This document shows, piece by piece, positions 42,175 to 51,500 of a stretch of 55,360 nt of DNA. The position numbers and the translations under genes were made by a program. Source of the stretch: an uncultured Lachnospiraceae bacterium (GTDB lineage: Bacteria > Bacillota > Clostridia > Lachnospirales > Lachnospiraceae). Position 1 is the first letter of the stretch. Every line of letters starts with the position of its first letter. The stretch spans positions 1 to 55,360 of the forward strand of contig CAJUQO010000016.1 of the NCBI GenBank assembly GCA_910588295.1, written 5' to 3'. Under the pieces are notes generated by a model. That model saw only the letters and a program-made list of their open reading frames with translations. It was not told the origin of the DNA and made no database searches.

Positions 42175-42320
42175 GATTATCACCCTTTCTTTTTCATAGA
42201 GCATTGATTTGATCTCTTTTCGGGATTATCATACCGCAGAAAGATTAAATGAATATTAGAGAACTCAAAATTCAGGCATGACCGGCATACACCGAATACC
42301 CGAGAAAGACGCTGCCGGCC

Positions 42321-42587
42321 TTAATACAGCATCTCGTCATAATACGGGCAGAGATTCGGCGCGCACTCTTCCGCGCACAGTGCCCCCTCGCAGGACACAT
42401 GGCGCACATTCCGGCAATAGATATCACAATGCCACATGGGCGGCTGCTCATCAGGGTTTTTCACCGCCGCCGCAATCAGCACCCGCAGGGCATGGGCTTC
42501 CTCCTCCGTCATGGCCTCTCTGTGGCGTCTTATGTAAGCATCCGCGACCATGGCCGCCCGTTTCGTTCCGTTTTCCAGCAGTTCCAT
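42321..42587 (-). CDS. Small cysteine-rich protein, function unknown
   Basis: An 88-residue protein with six cysteines in the C-terminal half (HCDIYC, SCEGALC, ECAPNLC) and a helical N-terminal half. A strong AGGAGG precedes the ATG, so the gene is likely real. The cysteine spacing suggests zinc or iron-sulfur binding, but I do not recognise the family. Promoter-like TGGACG-17-TATAAT lies upstream, after a terminator hairpin at 42661-42702. Confidence 0.6.
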   Translation of the reverse strand: MELLENGTKRAAMVADAYIRRHREAMTEEEAHALRVLIAAAVKNPDEQPPMWHCDIYCRNVRHVSCEGALCAEECAPNLCPYYDEMLY

Positions 42588-42660
42588 ATCATCCGCCTCC
42601 TTTTTTCTTTAAATTATATACCCAAACGGTTCCATCGTCCACCGATGTATCGCAGGACAT

Positions 42661-42702
42661 AAAAAACATCCCGGACGCCGAACCGACTCGGCACCCGGGA
42701 TG
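42661..42702 (-). terminator. Intrinsic terminator after the small membrane peptide gene
   Basis: CATCCCGG/CCGGGATG stem (42667-42674 with 42695-42702) with an inner GCCGA/TCGGC pairing. TTTTTT follows on the minus strand (42666-42661). Confidence 0.8.
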
Positions 42703-42766
42703 AAAGGGGAGGATAAGTATTTTTCTTTTGCACACCTATATCCTTCCCTGTTTTTGAAAGTTTATA

Positions 42767-42910
42767 CTACTTTTCCATTACTTTTTTCGCTTTTTTCATC
42801 GTTTTTTTGATATGGAATACATCACTGACGATATACACGAGCAGGTACACCGCCACAATAGCAACCTGGATGGCCGGTACGATCTTGTCCATCTTCTCTC
42901 TTGAAATCAT
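42767..42910 (-). CDS. Small 47-residue membrane peptide
   Basis: MISREKMDKIVPAIQVAIV begins a 47-residue protein with one membrane helix and a very Lys-rich C-terminal tail. AGGAG lies 6 bases before the ATG, and a terminator directly follows. It lies just after the J-domain gene on the same strand. Unknown family; it may be a small membrane partner of the cluster. Confidence 0.65.
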   Translation of the reverse strand: MISREKMDKIVPAIQVAIVAVYLLVYIVSDVFHIKKTMKKAKKVMEK

Positions 42911-42922
42911 AGTTCTCTCCTT

Positions 42923-43579
42923 CTAACATGGCCTACAGCAACAGCAGCAGTTACAAAACAGATTCAACATCAGACACTCCATACAACAGTTTCCCATATT
43001 GAAAGTGGCCTGCGGATAGCCGAATCCTCCGCCCATATCCTGATACCACTGGGCGCCTCCGTGCTCTAGGCGGCTCAGAAGCTGCTGGTAGGACAGATTG
43101 CCCGGTTCCATCCGCACGGCCTGTCTGGCGTCGTCGATGGCATTAACCTGGTTGCCCACGCCATAATTGGCCATGGCATGGAGATAATACCAACGGCCGC
43201 TGCGGCCGCTCATATTGTTCAGCACGTTCATGGCCTCCTGGTACAGGCCGTTGTTGATATAATTGGTCGCCGCCCGGAGCTCCACATCCGCCTCATCATA
43301 ACCGGAGGAAGCATCCTGATGGTACTGCCCCCAGGGGCCGTAAGAACCGGCCGTGTCCCGGCTGTCGCTGGAATAGCTGCTGGCTCCCCGCTCCTTCTCC
43401 TTTAAAATCCGGTTGTAGGCCTCCTGGATCTGCTTGAACTTCTCCTCCGCCTGGGCCTTGTTCGGATTGTCGATATTGGCATCCGGATGATAGGTACGGC
43501 TCAGCTTGCGGTAGGCTTTTTTTATCTCATCCATGCCGGCATCCCTGGGGACGCCCAGCACATTATAAGGATCTAACAC
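42923..43579 (-). CDS. J-domain protein ending in a cysteine string
   Basis: A 218-residue DnaJ-type protein. The N-terminal J domain (about 1-70) carries the HPD motif in RTYHPDAN. A Tyr/Ser/Gly linker and helical repeats follow, then a tail with ten cysteines in the last 21 residues (CCMECLML...CNCCCCCRPC). There is no zinc-finger or peptide-binding DnaJ domain. The start is GTG at 43579 with AAGGA 8 bases upstream, overlapping the DUF5685 stop by 17 bases. It probably recruits DnaK to a membrane or metal-linked site. Confidence 0.85.
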   Translation of the reverse strand: MLDPYNVLGVPRDAGMDEIKKAYRKLSRTYHPDANIDNPNKAQAEEKFKQIQEAYNRILKEKERGASSYSSDSRDTAGSYGPWGQYHQDASSGYDEADVELRAATNYINNGLYQEAMNVLNNMSGRSGRWYYLHAMANYGVGNQVNAIDDARQAVRMEPGNLSYQQLLSRLEHGGAQWYQDMGGGFGYPQATFNMGNCCMECLMLNLFCNCCCCCRPC

Positions 43580-44399
43580 TGTTTTTTCCTTCTTTTTTAT
43601 ACCGAAATTTGTTCCATATACCACAATACAGGATATTTCTCAAAATGTCCACATATTCTGTAATCGGAAGCTTCTCAAATTCCCTGGCAGCGTCGGAGGC
43701 CATGAGGAGCAAAATCTTTTCTGCTTCCCTGTCAAAATCCTCCCGACGGCTCATGGAAAGGAACGGATTATAGCTGCCCTTCTTCTCATCCCGCCCCACG
43801 TCATCCCAGGCATCCATCAGATAGATAAACTTACCGATCTGAAAACCAAGCCTTCCCAGCACCTCCTGCCAGGGATCCTTACGCATGGTAAAGATCTCGG
43901 CAAACAGCTCGCCGGTGTAGCCCGCCGCCAGATCAAGATCCGGACTGCCCGCCGCCTCACAGGCTTTCAGCCGTTTCAGATAACGCCGGACTGCCCTGTA
44001 CTGCCTGGAGTAGCGCCGCGCCGTGCGGCGGAAGGCCCGGCGCACCGCCAGGGAACCGACAAGCCCTGACAGCTTCCGCTCATCCTCCCAGTCATCCAGC
44101 ATGTCATAGTAGCACAGCAGAACATTCATATCCGCCGCATAGGCCGTGTAAGGATTGCGGATACAGGTATGCTTCCGCAGCGGATGAATCATACAGCGCC
44201 GCTTTTCCATGCGCCTGTCCCCCTCATACAGCCCGGACAACAGAATTGCCAGAAACGTCATATCATAGGTCAGTGTCATTCGCGATAACTGACCATGACA
44301 CTCTTTCAGTTCCTGGCATACTCCGCAATAAAAGGCCCTGTAGGTTTTATAATCTTTAATCTTTAACTCGTCAACATTGACTGTGATCGTTCCAAACAT
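43563..44399 (-). CDS. DUF5685 family protein
   Basis: A 278-residue protein of the DUF5685 family. It has an early CxxC (FYCGVCQELK), then two acidic helical motifs, MLDDWEDE and LMDAWDDVGRDEKKGSYNPF. These recall the Asp-rich motifs of trans-isoprenyl transferases such as squalene synthase, although the family is uncharacterised. It is translationally coupled to the J-protein gene, with which it often pairs. A prenyl-lipid enzyme or a substrate adapter is possible; this is inference. Confidence 0.75.
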   Translation of the reverse strand: MFGTITVNVDELKIKDYKTYRAFYCGVCQELKECHGQLSRMTLTYDMTFLAILLSGLYEGDRRMEKRRCMIHPLRKHTCIRNPYTAYAADMNVLLCYYDMLDDWEDERKLSGLVGSLAVRRAFRRTARRYSRQYRAVRRYLKRLKACEAAGSPDLDLAAGYTGELFAEIFTMRKDPWQEVLGRLGFQIGKFIYLMDAWDDVGRDEKKGSYNPFLSMSRREDFDREAEKILLLMASDAAREFEKLPITEYVDILRNILYCGIWNKFRYKKEGKNSVRSL

Positions 44400-44408
44400 A
44401 ACCGCCTG

Positions 44409-44825
44409 TCAGCTTTTCTTTACAAATTCACTGCCGCATTTGGGACAGTGGATGGCAATGCGCCCCTTTCCCCTGGGCACACGCACCTTCTGTCTGCACT
44501 GGGGGCAAGTAAATATTCTGTGGTTCTTAAGCTCTTCCCTGCGTCTGCGGAACTGCTGTATAAACACCGCCCGGTTGTAACGAAGATTCAGGTAACTCTC
44601 ATTCTCTCGGTAACGTTTGTCAAAATTCCGCGAGCAGATCCGGTAATAGCAGTACACCAGCAGCGCCAGCCCGATCCAGTAAAAGACGAACACTTTTCGG
44701 AAAATAAGGGACAGCAGAACGAAGACAAAAGCGGCTACACTCAAAAACCGACCGAACTCATCCACGCCGCTGCATCCATATCTTCCCTGCATAAACCTGC
44801 CATACGCTTCCCTGATCTTTCTCAT
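44409..44825 (-). CDS. Membrane protein with C-terminal zinc ribbon
   Basis: A 138-residue protein with two membrane segments (about 30-65) and a C-terminal zinc-ribbon motif, CPQCRQKVRVPRGKGRIAIHCPKCG. The ribbon resembles that of finger domains that bind nucleic acid or other proteins. GGAGG precedes the start. It lies just upstream of DUF5685 and may be part of the J-protein membrane complex. Function unknown. Confidence 0.75.
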   Translation of the reverse strand: MRKIREAYGRFMQGRYGCSGVDEFGRFLSVAAFVFVLLSLIFRKVFVFYWIGLALLVYCYYRICSRNFDKRYRENESYLNLRYNRAVFIQQFRRRREELKNHRIFTCPQCRQKVRVPRGKGRIAIHCPKCGSEFVKKS

Positions 44826-44838
44826 AGTTACCTCCCGT

Positions 44839-45390
44839 TCATTCTTTTGTATTTAATTCGCCGCGGTCTGAAAGGCTGCGCTTTTCCAGCATCCTGTACA
44901 GAAACCCTACCGCGCAGTCCAGATCCCGCTCATTCGGATGCAGAAGTGCTTCATCGAAATTGCGGATCATGTACTCAGCCCGTGAAGCCATCCGCTCATC
45001 CTTCAGCCATTCCTCATAACGCTTACGCACCGCCATGGGCATCTTACCCTGACACAGATAGGTACCCAAGTACCTGTTATCATCAGGCACCAGGCCACTG
45101 ATCATCCTGGTCAACCGGTTATAATAGATCTCGTCCTGCCCTGTACCGCAGGTACCGAACAGGATCACATCTTTATTATGAATACTGTCAAGAAAATCCA
45201 TGACCTCCGGGCTGCAGGTTCCCCGGTCCACCCAGAAGCCCACGAGATAAACCTCCGCTTCAAGGGACGATGTCGATGCGGATATCCTTTCGATGTCCTT
45301 GGAAGGATCATCAATCGCATGATATATTTTTTTCGCCAGAAGTTCTGTGTTGCCGGTTCGGCTGGCAAACACTACTTTGTACCGCATCAT
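44839..45390 (-). CDS. Flavodoxin-family protein
   Basis: A 183-residue flavodoxin-like protein with the FMN-phosphate loop FASRTGNTELLA near the start. The later VDRGTCSPEVMDFL and the aromatic stretch DNRYLGTYLCQGKM also fit this fold. It is of the longer type used as an electron donor to dedicated reductases. The start at 45390 is chosen because AGGAG lies 6 bases upstream; two Met residues lie nearby. The electron partner is not next to it. Confidence 0.85.
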   Translation of the reverse strand: MMRYKVVFASRTGNTELLAKKIYHAIDDPSKDIERISASTSSLEAEVYLVGFWVDRGTCSPEVMDFLDSIHNKDVILFGTCGTGQDEIYYNRLTRMISGLVPDDNRYLGTYLCQGKMPMAVRKRYEEWLKDERMASRAEYMIRNFDEALLHPNERDLDCAVGFLYRMLEKRSLSDRGELNTKE

Positions 45391-45427
45391 CCCCATCTCC
45401 TCTGTCCCCAGATACCACTTATCTCGT

Positions 45428-45459
45428 TATACTGTAGAGTATACACTGTCAAGATGCAA
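45428..45459 (-). promoter_or_regulatory. Promoter-like region with palindrome before the flavodoxin gene
   Basis: TTGACA on the minus strand, then a palindrome TATACT-GTAG-AGTATA (45428-45443) where the -10 should be, at a spacing of about 15 bases. The palindrome could be a regulator-binding site. Weak. Confidence 0.35.
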
Positions 45460-45522
45460 CGAAGCGTACATGAACTTTTTCTAAAATATTCGTAAACCAG
45501 AGGCAACATCCCCCTCCACAGA

Positions 45523-45551
45523 TTGAATTCTACAGTCCTTTCCTATATAAT
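45523..45551 (+). promoter_or_regulatory. Promoter of the small membrane protein gene at 45576
   Basis: TTGAAT (45523-45528), 17-base spacer, TATAAT (45546-45551). Confidence 0.75.
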
Positions 45552-45575
45552 AAAGGCAAAAAACAGGAGGCAGCC

Positions 45576-45857
45576 ATGAAAAAACGCATTCTTGCCCTCA
45601 TCGGGGTCTTTCTTCTGCTGGCTATGTACGCATCCACTATGGTATTCGCGCTGATCGACAGTCCCCGGGCAGCGGAAATGTTTCGGATATCCTTATACTG
45701 TACCATTGTGATTCCTGTGGTCATCTACGCTGGTACGCTGATCTTTAAAAACGCCCATGACAGGAAGGAACTCCCTTTCAGCACGGAAGAAGATACACCG
45801 TCCACCGACGGCGAAACCAACGCGGGGAAATCTTCCCCACCCTCTGCCGGCCGGTGA
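45576..45857 (+). CDS. Small two-helix membrane protein
   Basis: A 93-residue protein with two hydrophobic segments (about 7-27 and 40-58) and an acidic, Ser/Thr-rich C-terminal tail. AGGAGG lies upstream of the ATG, and a good promoter precedes it. Unknown family and function. Confidence 0.7.
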   Translation: MKKRILALIGVFLLLAMYASTMVFALIDSPRAAEMFRISLYCTIVIPVVIYAGTLIFKNAHDRKELPFSTEEDTPSTDGETNAGKSSPPSAGR

Positions 45858-45891
45858 GCCCCACGGCCCGGCCGCCCTGCTCTTTGCCCGT

Positions 45892-46602
45892 TTATCCTCT
45901 GTCAGATGCAGGCACAAGCGTTTCCACAAAAAGCTCCGCGGATTCCCGCAGGAATACTTCCAGGCCGTTCAGGGTAAACACCCTGAGCGGCTCGTTTTTA
46001 TGTCCGGCTTTCCCCGCAAAGAGCAGGGCCAGCTCCGAAAAGACCGCCTCCAGATCCCCGACGCACACCTCGCCCATATCAAGCCGGGCCAGGACTGCCG
46101 GATCCGGATCCGGCATCGTCAAGCGGTATTCTTCCTGAAAATGCCGGTTCATGCGGCTGTAATCACCGTAGTACCAGGCGTCGGAATAGAAATCATTGAC
46201 CGGCACCACCGTATCCCTGGACAGGATCCTGACCTGGCGTATCTCATCCCACAGGCTCCGCTCCCGGCCTTCCCCGTCGAGGAACTGAAAACAGCAGGGC
46301 CAGAGCTCCTCCACAAACCGCCAGTCCAGATGCAAATGGGCGTAATAGCCCAGCAGCACCGGCTCCGCCAGCCTTGAACCGTATTTGGCTAAAAACAGCC
46401 CCAGATCCGGCGCGATGGCCAGCTTATCCATATCCGCATCGTTCCAGAAATGGGAGGTATATTTCTCTTTCTTTCGCTTTGTATCCGGCAGAAGCAGTCC
46501 GGCCTCAAACAGATCCGCCGCCCCCTCCGCCAAAAGCCCCGTCCCGGCCAGCAGCTTCTGGATAATTTTCCCCTCCGCCAGATGCATAATATAGCCCGGC
46601 AT
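45892..46602 (-). CDS. Zinc-dependent phospholipase C-like protein
   Basis: A 236-residue protein whose N-terminal half resembles the zinc-dependent phospholipase C fold: MHLAEG, a GLLLPDTKRKKEKYTSHFW segment and helix-rich repeats with His and Asp. The match is partial and activity is not proven. It begins one base after the fbp stop with GGAG 4 bases before the ATG, so it is the last gene of the polC-fbp operon. No signal peptide is evident. Confidence 0.55.
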   Translation of the reverse strand: MPGYIMHLAEGKIIQKLLAGTGLLAEGAADLFEAGLLLPDTKRKKEKYTSHFWNDADMDKLAIAPDLGLFLAKYGSRLAEPVLLGYYAHLHLDWRFVEELWPCCFQFLDGEGRERSLWDEIRQVRILSRDTVVPVNDFYSDAWYYGDYSRMNRHFQEEYRLTMPDPDPAVLARLDMGEVCVGDLEAVFSELALLFAGKAGHKNEPLRVFTLNGLEVFLRESAELFVETLVPASDRG

Positions 46603-46603
46603 A

Positions 46604-48556
46604 TCACTCCGCTTCCTTGATGGTACCGTTCCGGTATGCCTTCAGAAGCTCTTCCAGCTCCTGAATGCGCTCCTTCATCTGGGCGCCGTTGTCCGTATCT
46701 CCCACCAGCAGACGGCGATCCGATTTCTTGACCATGATGCGGTCCGAATGGATATCCATCTCCCGGGCGATGGCTTCCTCGGTGGATGAAAACGGGTCGT
46801 GGGCCACCAGCGTCATACCGTAGGAATTGTAGATCAGCGTGTATCCGGCAATCCCTGTCTGTTTCTGGTACGCCTTGCAGAAACCGCCGTCGATGATCAG
46901 GAGCTTGCCGTTGCACCGCATGGGAGACTCGCCCTTGGAGAGACGCACCGGCATATGCCCGTTGATGATGTGGGAGTCCTCGCCGTACAGGCCGAATCCT
47001 TCCAGGATCGTATCCAGCACCTTCTCTTTGTCGATCAGGTTGTAGTAGGGATTTTTAATCTCCACATGGGTCTCGGGATCTTTGATAAAATACCGTTCAT
47101 ATGTGGCCATTTTTTCCTTGCCGAACAGGGGCGAATCGGGGCTTGACCAGATGAACCACATGATATCCCGGCCCCTCTCCCGCTCCTCCGGGTCAATGGC
47201 AAAAAAGCCTTTGCGCACATAGGATTCCAGTACGTCATAGAGCACCCGGCCCGAATATTTCTGTCCGTAAACCTCCACCGTCTTGAAGCTGCCGTCCTCA
47301 TTCATGGGCACACAGCCGTGGTACATCAGGTTGCCGTTGTAGACCTTGTAGAGGTTCCCCTTGTTCAGCAAAAACTGCATATGGCTCTGCAGCCTCTTGC
47401 AATTGACAAACCCGGCGCAGAGGCGATCCATGATTTCCGCCTCCTCCTGGGTCAGCGCGTAGGGATCCTTGGGATCAATCGTGGGGAAGTTCGTATCCAG
47501 CAGTTCATAGTTCTTGCCGTCCAGCGTAATGGTACCCTTCTCATAGTCCACCTTATCCAGTAAAAGCCTGTTTTCCATATGGAACTCGGGACGGCGTTTG
47601 ATCAGCTGGCCCTCCAGCTTAAATTGGATGACCGCAATGGCCTTGTGCATTTTCACGTTCACCCGGTTCTCGGAATAATTGTAAGCGTTTTTACCATGGA
47701 TCTTGAAGCTCTCGCAGGGATCCCCCTTATAAGTCTCAATGGCAAACGTGGCCAACGGCAGCATGTTAATGCCGTATCCGTCCTCCAGGATATCCAGGTT
47801 GCCGTAGCGGGCGCTGTTGCGGATCACCGTGGCGATACAGGCCATCTGCCCCGCCGCGGCTCCCATCCAGACGATATCGTGGTTGCCCCACTGGATGTCC
47901 AGGGAATGGTAACGCACCAGCCTGTCCATGATGCTGTGGGGCGCCGGCCCCCTGTCATAGATATCCCCCAGGATGTGCAGACGGTCCACCACCAGCCGTT
48001 TGATAAGGGTACACAGCGCCTCTATAAATTCCTCGGCGCGGCCGATATCAATGATCGTGGAGATGATGGCCTCGTAGTAGGCCCCTTTGTCCAGAATCTC
48101 CGCCTTCTCGGTGATCAGCTCCTCGATAATGTAGGAAAAATCCTCGGGCAGAGCCTTCCGCACTTTGGAGCGGGTATACTTGGAGGCTACACATTTACAT
48201 ACCTCGATCAGACGGTACAGAGTGATCTTGTACCAGTCGTGGATATGCTCCTCTTTTTTCTTAATGATGGTCATTTTCTCCCTGGGGTAATAGATCAGGG
48301 TGGCCAGGGACTTTTTGTCCGCATAGCTTAAGGTATGACCGAATACGTCGTCGATCTTCTTCTTCACCGAGCCGGAACCGTTCCGCAGCACATGGGAAAA
48401 GGCTTCATACTCGCCATGGATGTCCGTGATAAAATGCTCCGTGCCTTTGGGCAGGTTCATAATGGACTGCAGGTTAATGATCTCCGTTGACGCCGCCGCT
48501 ATGGTAGGATAGATCTCCGCCAGCCGCTGCAGCAGCTTGATTTCCATTGCATTCAT
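46604..48556 (-). CDS. fbp: Fructose-1,6-bisphosphatase, class III
   Basis: Gluconeogenic phosphatase of the class III type found in Firmicutes. At 650 residues it has the long form. The calcineurin-like metallophosphatase motifs appear as FITDIHGEYEAF and LGDIYDRGPAP, then WGNHDIVWMGAA. AGGAG lies 9 bases before the ATG. It follows polC by 20 bases on the same strand, so replication and sugar metabolism genes share a transcript. Confidence 0.96.
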   Translation of the reverse strand: MNAMEIKLLQRLAEIYPTIAAASTEIINLQSIMNLPKGTEHFITDIHGEYEAFSHVLRNGSGSVKKKIDDVFGHTLSYADKKSLATLIYYPREKMTIIKKKEEHIHDWYKITLYRLIEVCKCVASKYTRSKVRKALPEDFSYIIEELITEKAEILDKGAYYEAIISTIIDIGRAEEFIEALCTLIKRLVVDRLHILGDIYDRGPAPHSIMDRLVRYHSLDIQWGNHDIVWMGAAAGQMACIATVIRNSARYGNLDILEDGYGINMLPLATFAIETYKGDPCESFKIHGKNAYNYSENRVNVKMHKAIAVIQFKLEGQLIKRRPEFHMENRLLLDKVDYEKGTITLDGKNYELLDTNFPTIDPKDPYALTQEEAEIMDRLCAGFVNCKRLQSHMQFLLNKGNLYKVYNGNLMYHGCVPMNEDGSFKTVEVYGQKYSGRVLYDVLESYVRKGFFAIDPEERERGRDIMWFIWSSPDSPLFGKEKMATYERYFIKDPETHVEIKNPYYNLIDKEKVLDTILEGFGLYGEDSHIINGHMPVRLSKGESPMRCNGKLLIIDGGFCKAYQKQTGIAGYTLIYNSYGMTLVAHDPFSSTEEAIAREMDIHSDRIMVKKSDRRLLVGDTDNGAQMKERIQELEELLKAYRNGTIKEAE

Positions 48557-48576
48557 TTTTTCTCTCTCCTGTTTTA

Positions 48577-51500
48577 TTACGCCGTAAAGTCAAACAATGA
48601 TATCTGATTGGACTGGGGCAGACTGCCGAAAAGTTTCAGATCGTCCATCAGGGCGATCACGGTCTTGCTGACCTTGGTCCGGTTCTGGAAATCGTCTTTG
48701 GACAGGAATTCCCCGTCCATGGCCGCCAGCACCACCGCGTCCGCCGCCTTGTCCCCCAGGCCCTCGATGGTATCCAGGGCCGGCATCAGCTTTCCGTCCA
48801 GAATCTGAAAACGATGGGCCTGGGCCTTGTACAGATCCACCGGCATAAATTCGAATCCCCGGGCGTACATCTCCTGCACCACCCGCATATCCCGCACCGT
48901 ATCCTGCTCCTTTTTCGTCAGGCTGTCCTTCCTTTTTTTATAATCCTCCAGATAATACTCCAGCCGCTCCCTGCCCTGGCACATCAGCTCGTAATTAAAG
49001 GAGGTGGCCCGGATACTGAAAAACGCCGCGTAGTAGGCCAGGGGCTGGAAGATTTTGAACCAGGCGATGCGCCAGGCCATCATGACGTAGGCCGCCGCAT
49101 GGGCCTTGGGGAACATATACTTGATCTTCTTGCAGGACCAGATATACCATTCCGGTACATTGTGTTCCCGCATGGCCTTCTCCCATTCCTCTTTAAGCCC
49201 CTTGCCCTTCCGCACACTCTCCATGATCGTGAAGGACTGGGCATTGTCCATACCCATAGAGATCAGGTAGGTCATGATATCGTCACGGGTACAGATGGCC
49301 GTGGAGATCGTACATTTTCCCTCCTTGATCAGCGTCTGGGCATTGCCCAGCCACACGTCCGTGCCGTGGGCCAGCCCGGCGATACGGATCAGATCGGAAA
49401 ACTCCGTAGGCTGGGTATCCAGAAGCATCTGCATGGCAAAGTCCGTACCGAACTCCGGCACCCCCAGACATCCCAGGGGACAGCCGCCGATGTCGTCCGG
49501 CGTGAGTTTCAAAGCGTCCGTGTTCTGGAACAGGGACATGACCTCCTTGCTGTCCAGGGGGATCTCCTGGGCGTTTAAGCCAGTCAGATCCTCCAGCATA
49601 CGGATCATGGTCGGATCATCGTGTCCCAGTATATCCAGCTTTAACAAGTTGGAATCAATGGAGTGGTAATCAAAATGGGTGGTCACGATGTCCGTGGTCT
49701 GATCATTGGCCGGATGCTGCACCGGTGTGAAGGAATTGATGTCCTCGCCGTAGGGCAGCACGATGATGCCGCCGGGATGCTGTCCGGTGGTTCTATGGAT
49801 GCCGGTACAGCCCGCCACAATACGGTCGATCTCGCAGTTTCGCTTGTGTACGCCCTTCTCCTCGTAATAGTTTTTCACATAGCCGAAAGCCGTCTTTTCC
49901 GCCAGGGTGCCAATGGTACCGGCCCGATAAGTCTGTCCCGCACCGAAAATCACCTCGGTATATTTGTGGGCCTTACTCTGGTACTCACCGGAGAAATTCA
50001 GGTCGATATCCGGCTCCTTGTCCCCTTTAAAGCCCAGGAAGGTCTCAAAGGGAATGTCAAAGCCCTCCTTTTTCAGCGGCGCGCCGCAGGAGGGACAGGC
50101 CTTATCCGGCATGTCGCAGCCGGAACGTCCCACGAAGGCTTTCACCTCCGGGGAATCAAAATCGTAGTAATGGCAGTTCTCGCAATAATAGTGGGCGCTT
50201 AAAGGGTTGACCTCGGTGATCCCCGACATGGTGGCCGCCAGGGAGGAACCCACGCTGCCCCGGGAACCCACCAGATAGCCGTCCTCATTGGATTTCCACA
50301 CCAGCTTCTGGGCAATAATGTACATGACAGAGTAACCGTTGGAAATGATGGAGTTCAGCTCTCTCTCCAGCCGTTCCTCCACCACCTTCGGCAAATCCTC
50401 CCCATAAATCTCATGGGCCCGGTTGTAACAGATCTCCCGCAGCGTATCGTCGGAATTCTCGATGATCGGCGGGAATTTGCCCGAACGCACCGGGCTGATC
50501 GGATCGATCATATCGGCGATCCGGTTGGTGTTGGTGACCACCACCTCCTCGGCCTTCTCGGAGCCCAGGTAGGCGAACTCCGCCAGCATCTCGTCGGTGG
50601 TGCGCAGATACAGGGGGGCCTGGTCGTCCGCATCGGAAAACCCCTTGCCTTTCATAATGATGCGGCGGTAGATCTCGTCCTGGGGATCCAGAAAATGCAC
50701 GTCACAGGTGGCCACCACCGGCTTGTGGAACTGCTCCCCCAGCCGCACGATCCGCCGGTTGAACTCCTTTAGGTCCTCCTCGGTCTGCACGTCCTCCCTG
50801 TCCTCCCGGAGCATGAAAGCATTGTTCCCCAGGGGCTGGATCTCCAGATAATCGTAAAATTCCACCAGGCGGGCGATCTCCGGCTCCGGCAGCCCCCGCA
50901 AAAGCCCCTGGAACAGCTCCCCGGCCTCACAGGCGGAGCCGATCAGAAGCCCCTCCCTGTATTTCAGAAACAGGCTCTTGGGAATCCGGGGCCGTCTGGC
51001 GTAGTAAGTGATATGGGATTCGGATACCAGCCGGTACAGGTTTACCCGGCCCGTATCGTTCTTCGCCAGGATGATCGCATGGTAAGTGGGCAGCTTCTTG
51101 ATGGTATCCCCGGAAACCTTGCCGGTCTCATTGAGCCCCGCAAGATCGTGGATATCCCGATCTGTCAGCATCCTGACAAAACGCACAAAGATCTCCGCGG
51201 TACAGTTCGCGTCGTCCACGGCCCGGTGATGGTGCTCCAGCGGAACGCCCACGGCCTTCGCCACATTGTCCAATTTAAACCGGTTTAACCCCGGCAGGAG
51301 AAAACGGGCCATACCCACGGTATCCGCGTAGGTAAATTCCCGCTCCAGACCCAGATCCGCGCAGTTTTTCTTGATAAAGCTCATGTCAAAGTCCGCGTTA
51401 TGGGCCACCATCACCGCCCCTTCGGAAAACTTCAGGAAACGGGGCAGCACCTCCTCGATCCCCGGCGCGTCCACCACCATGCTGTCGTTGATGCCCGTCA

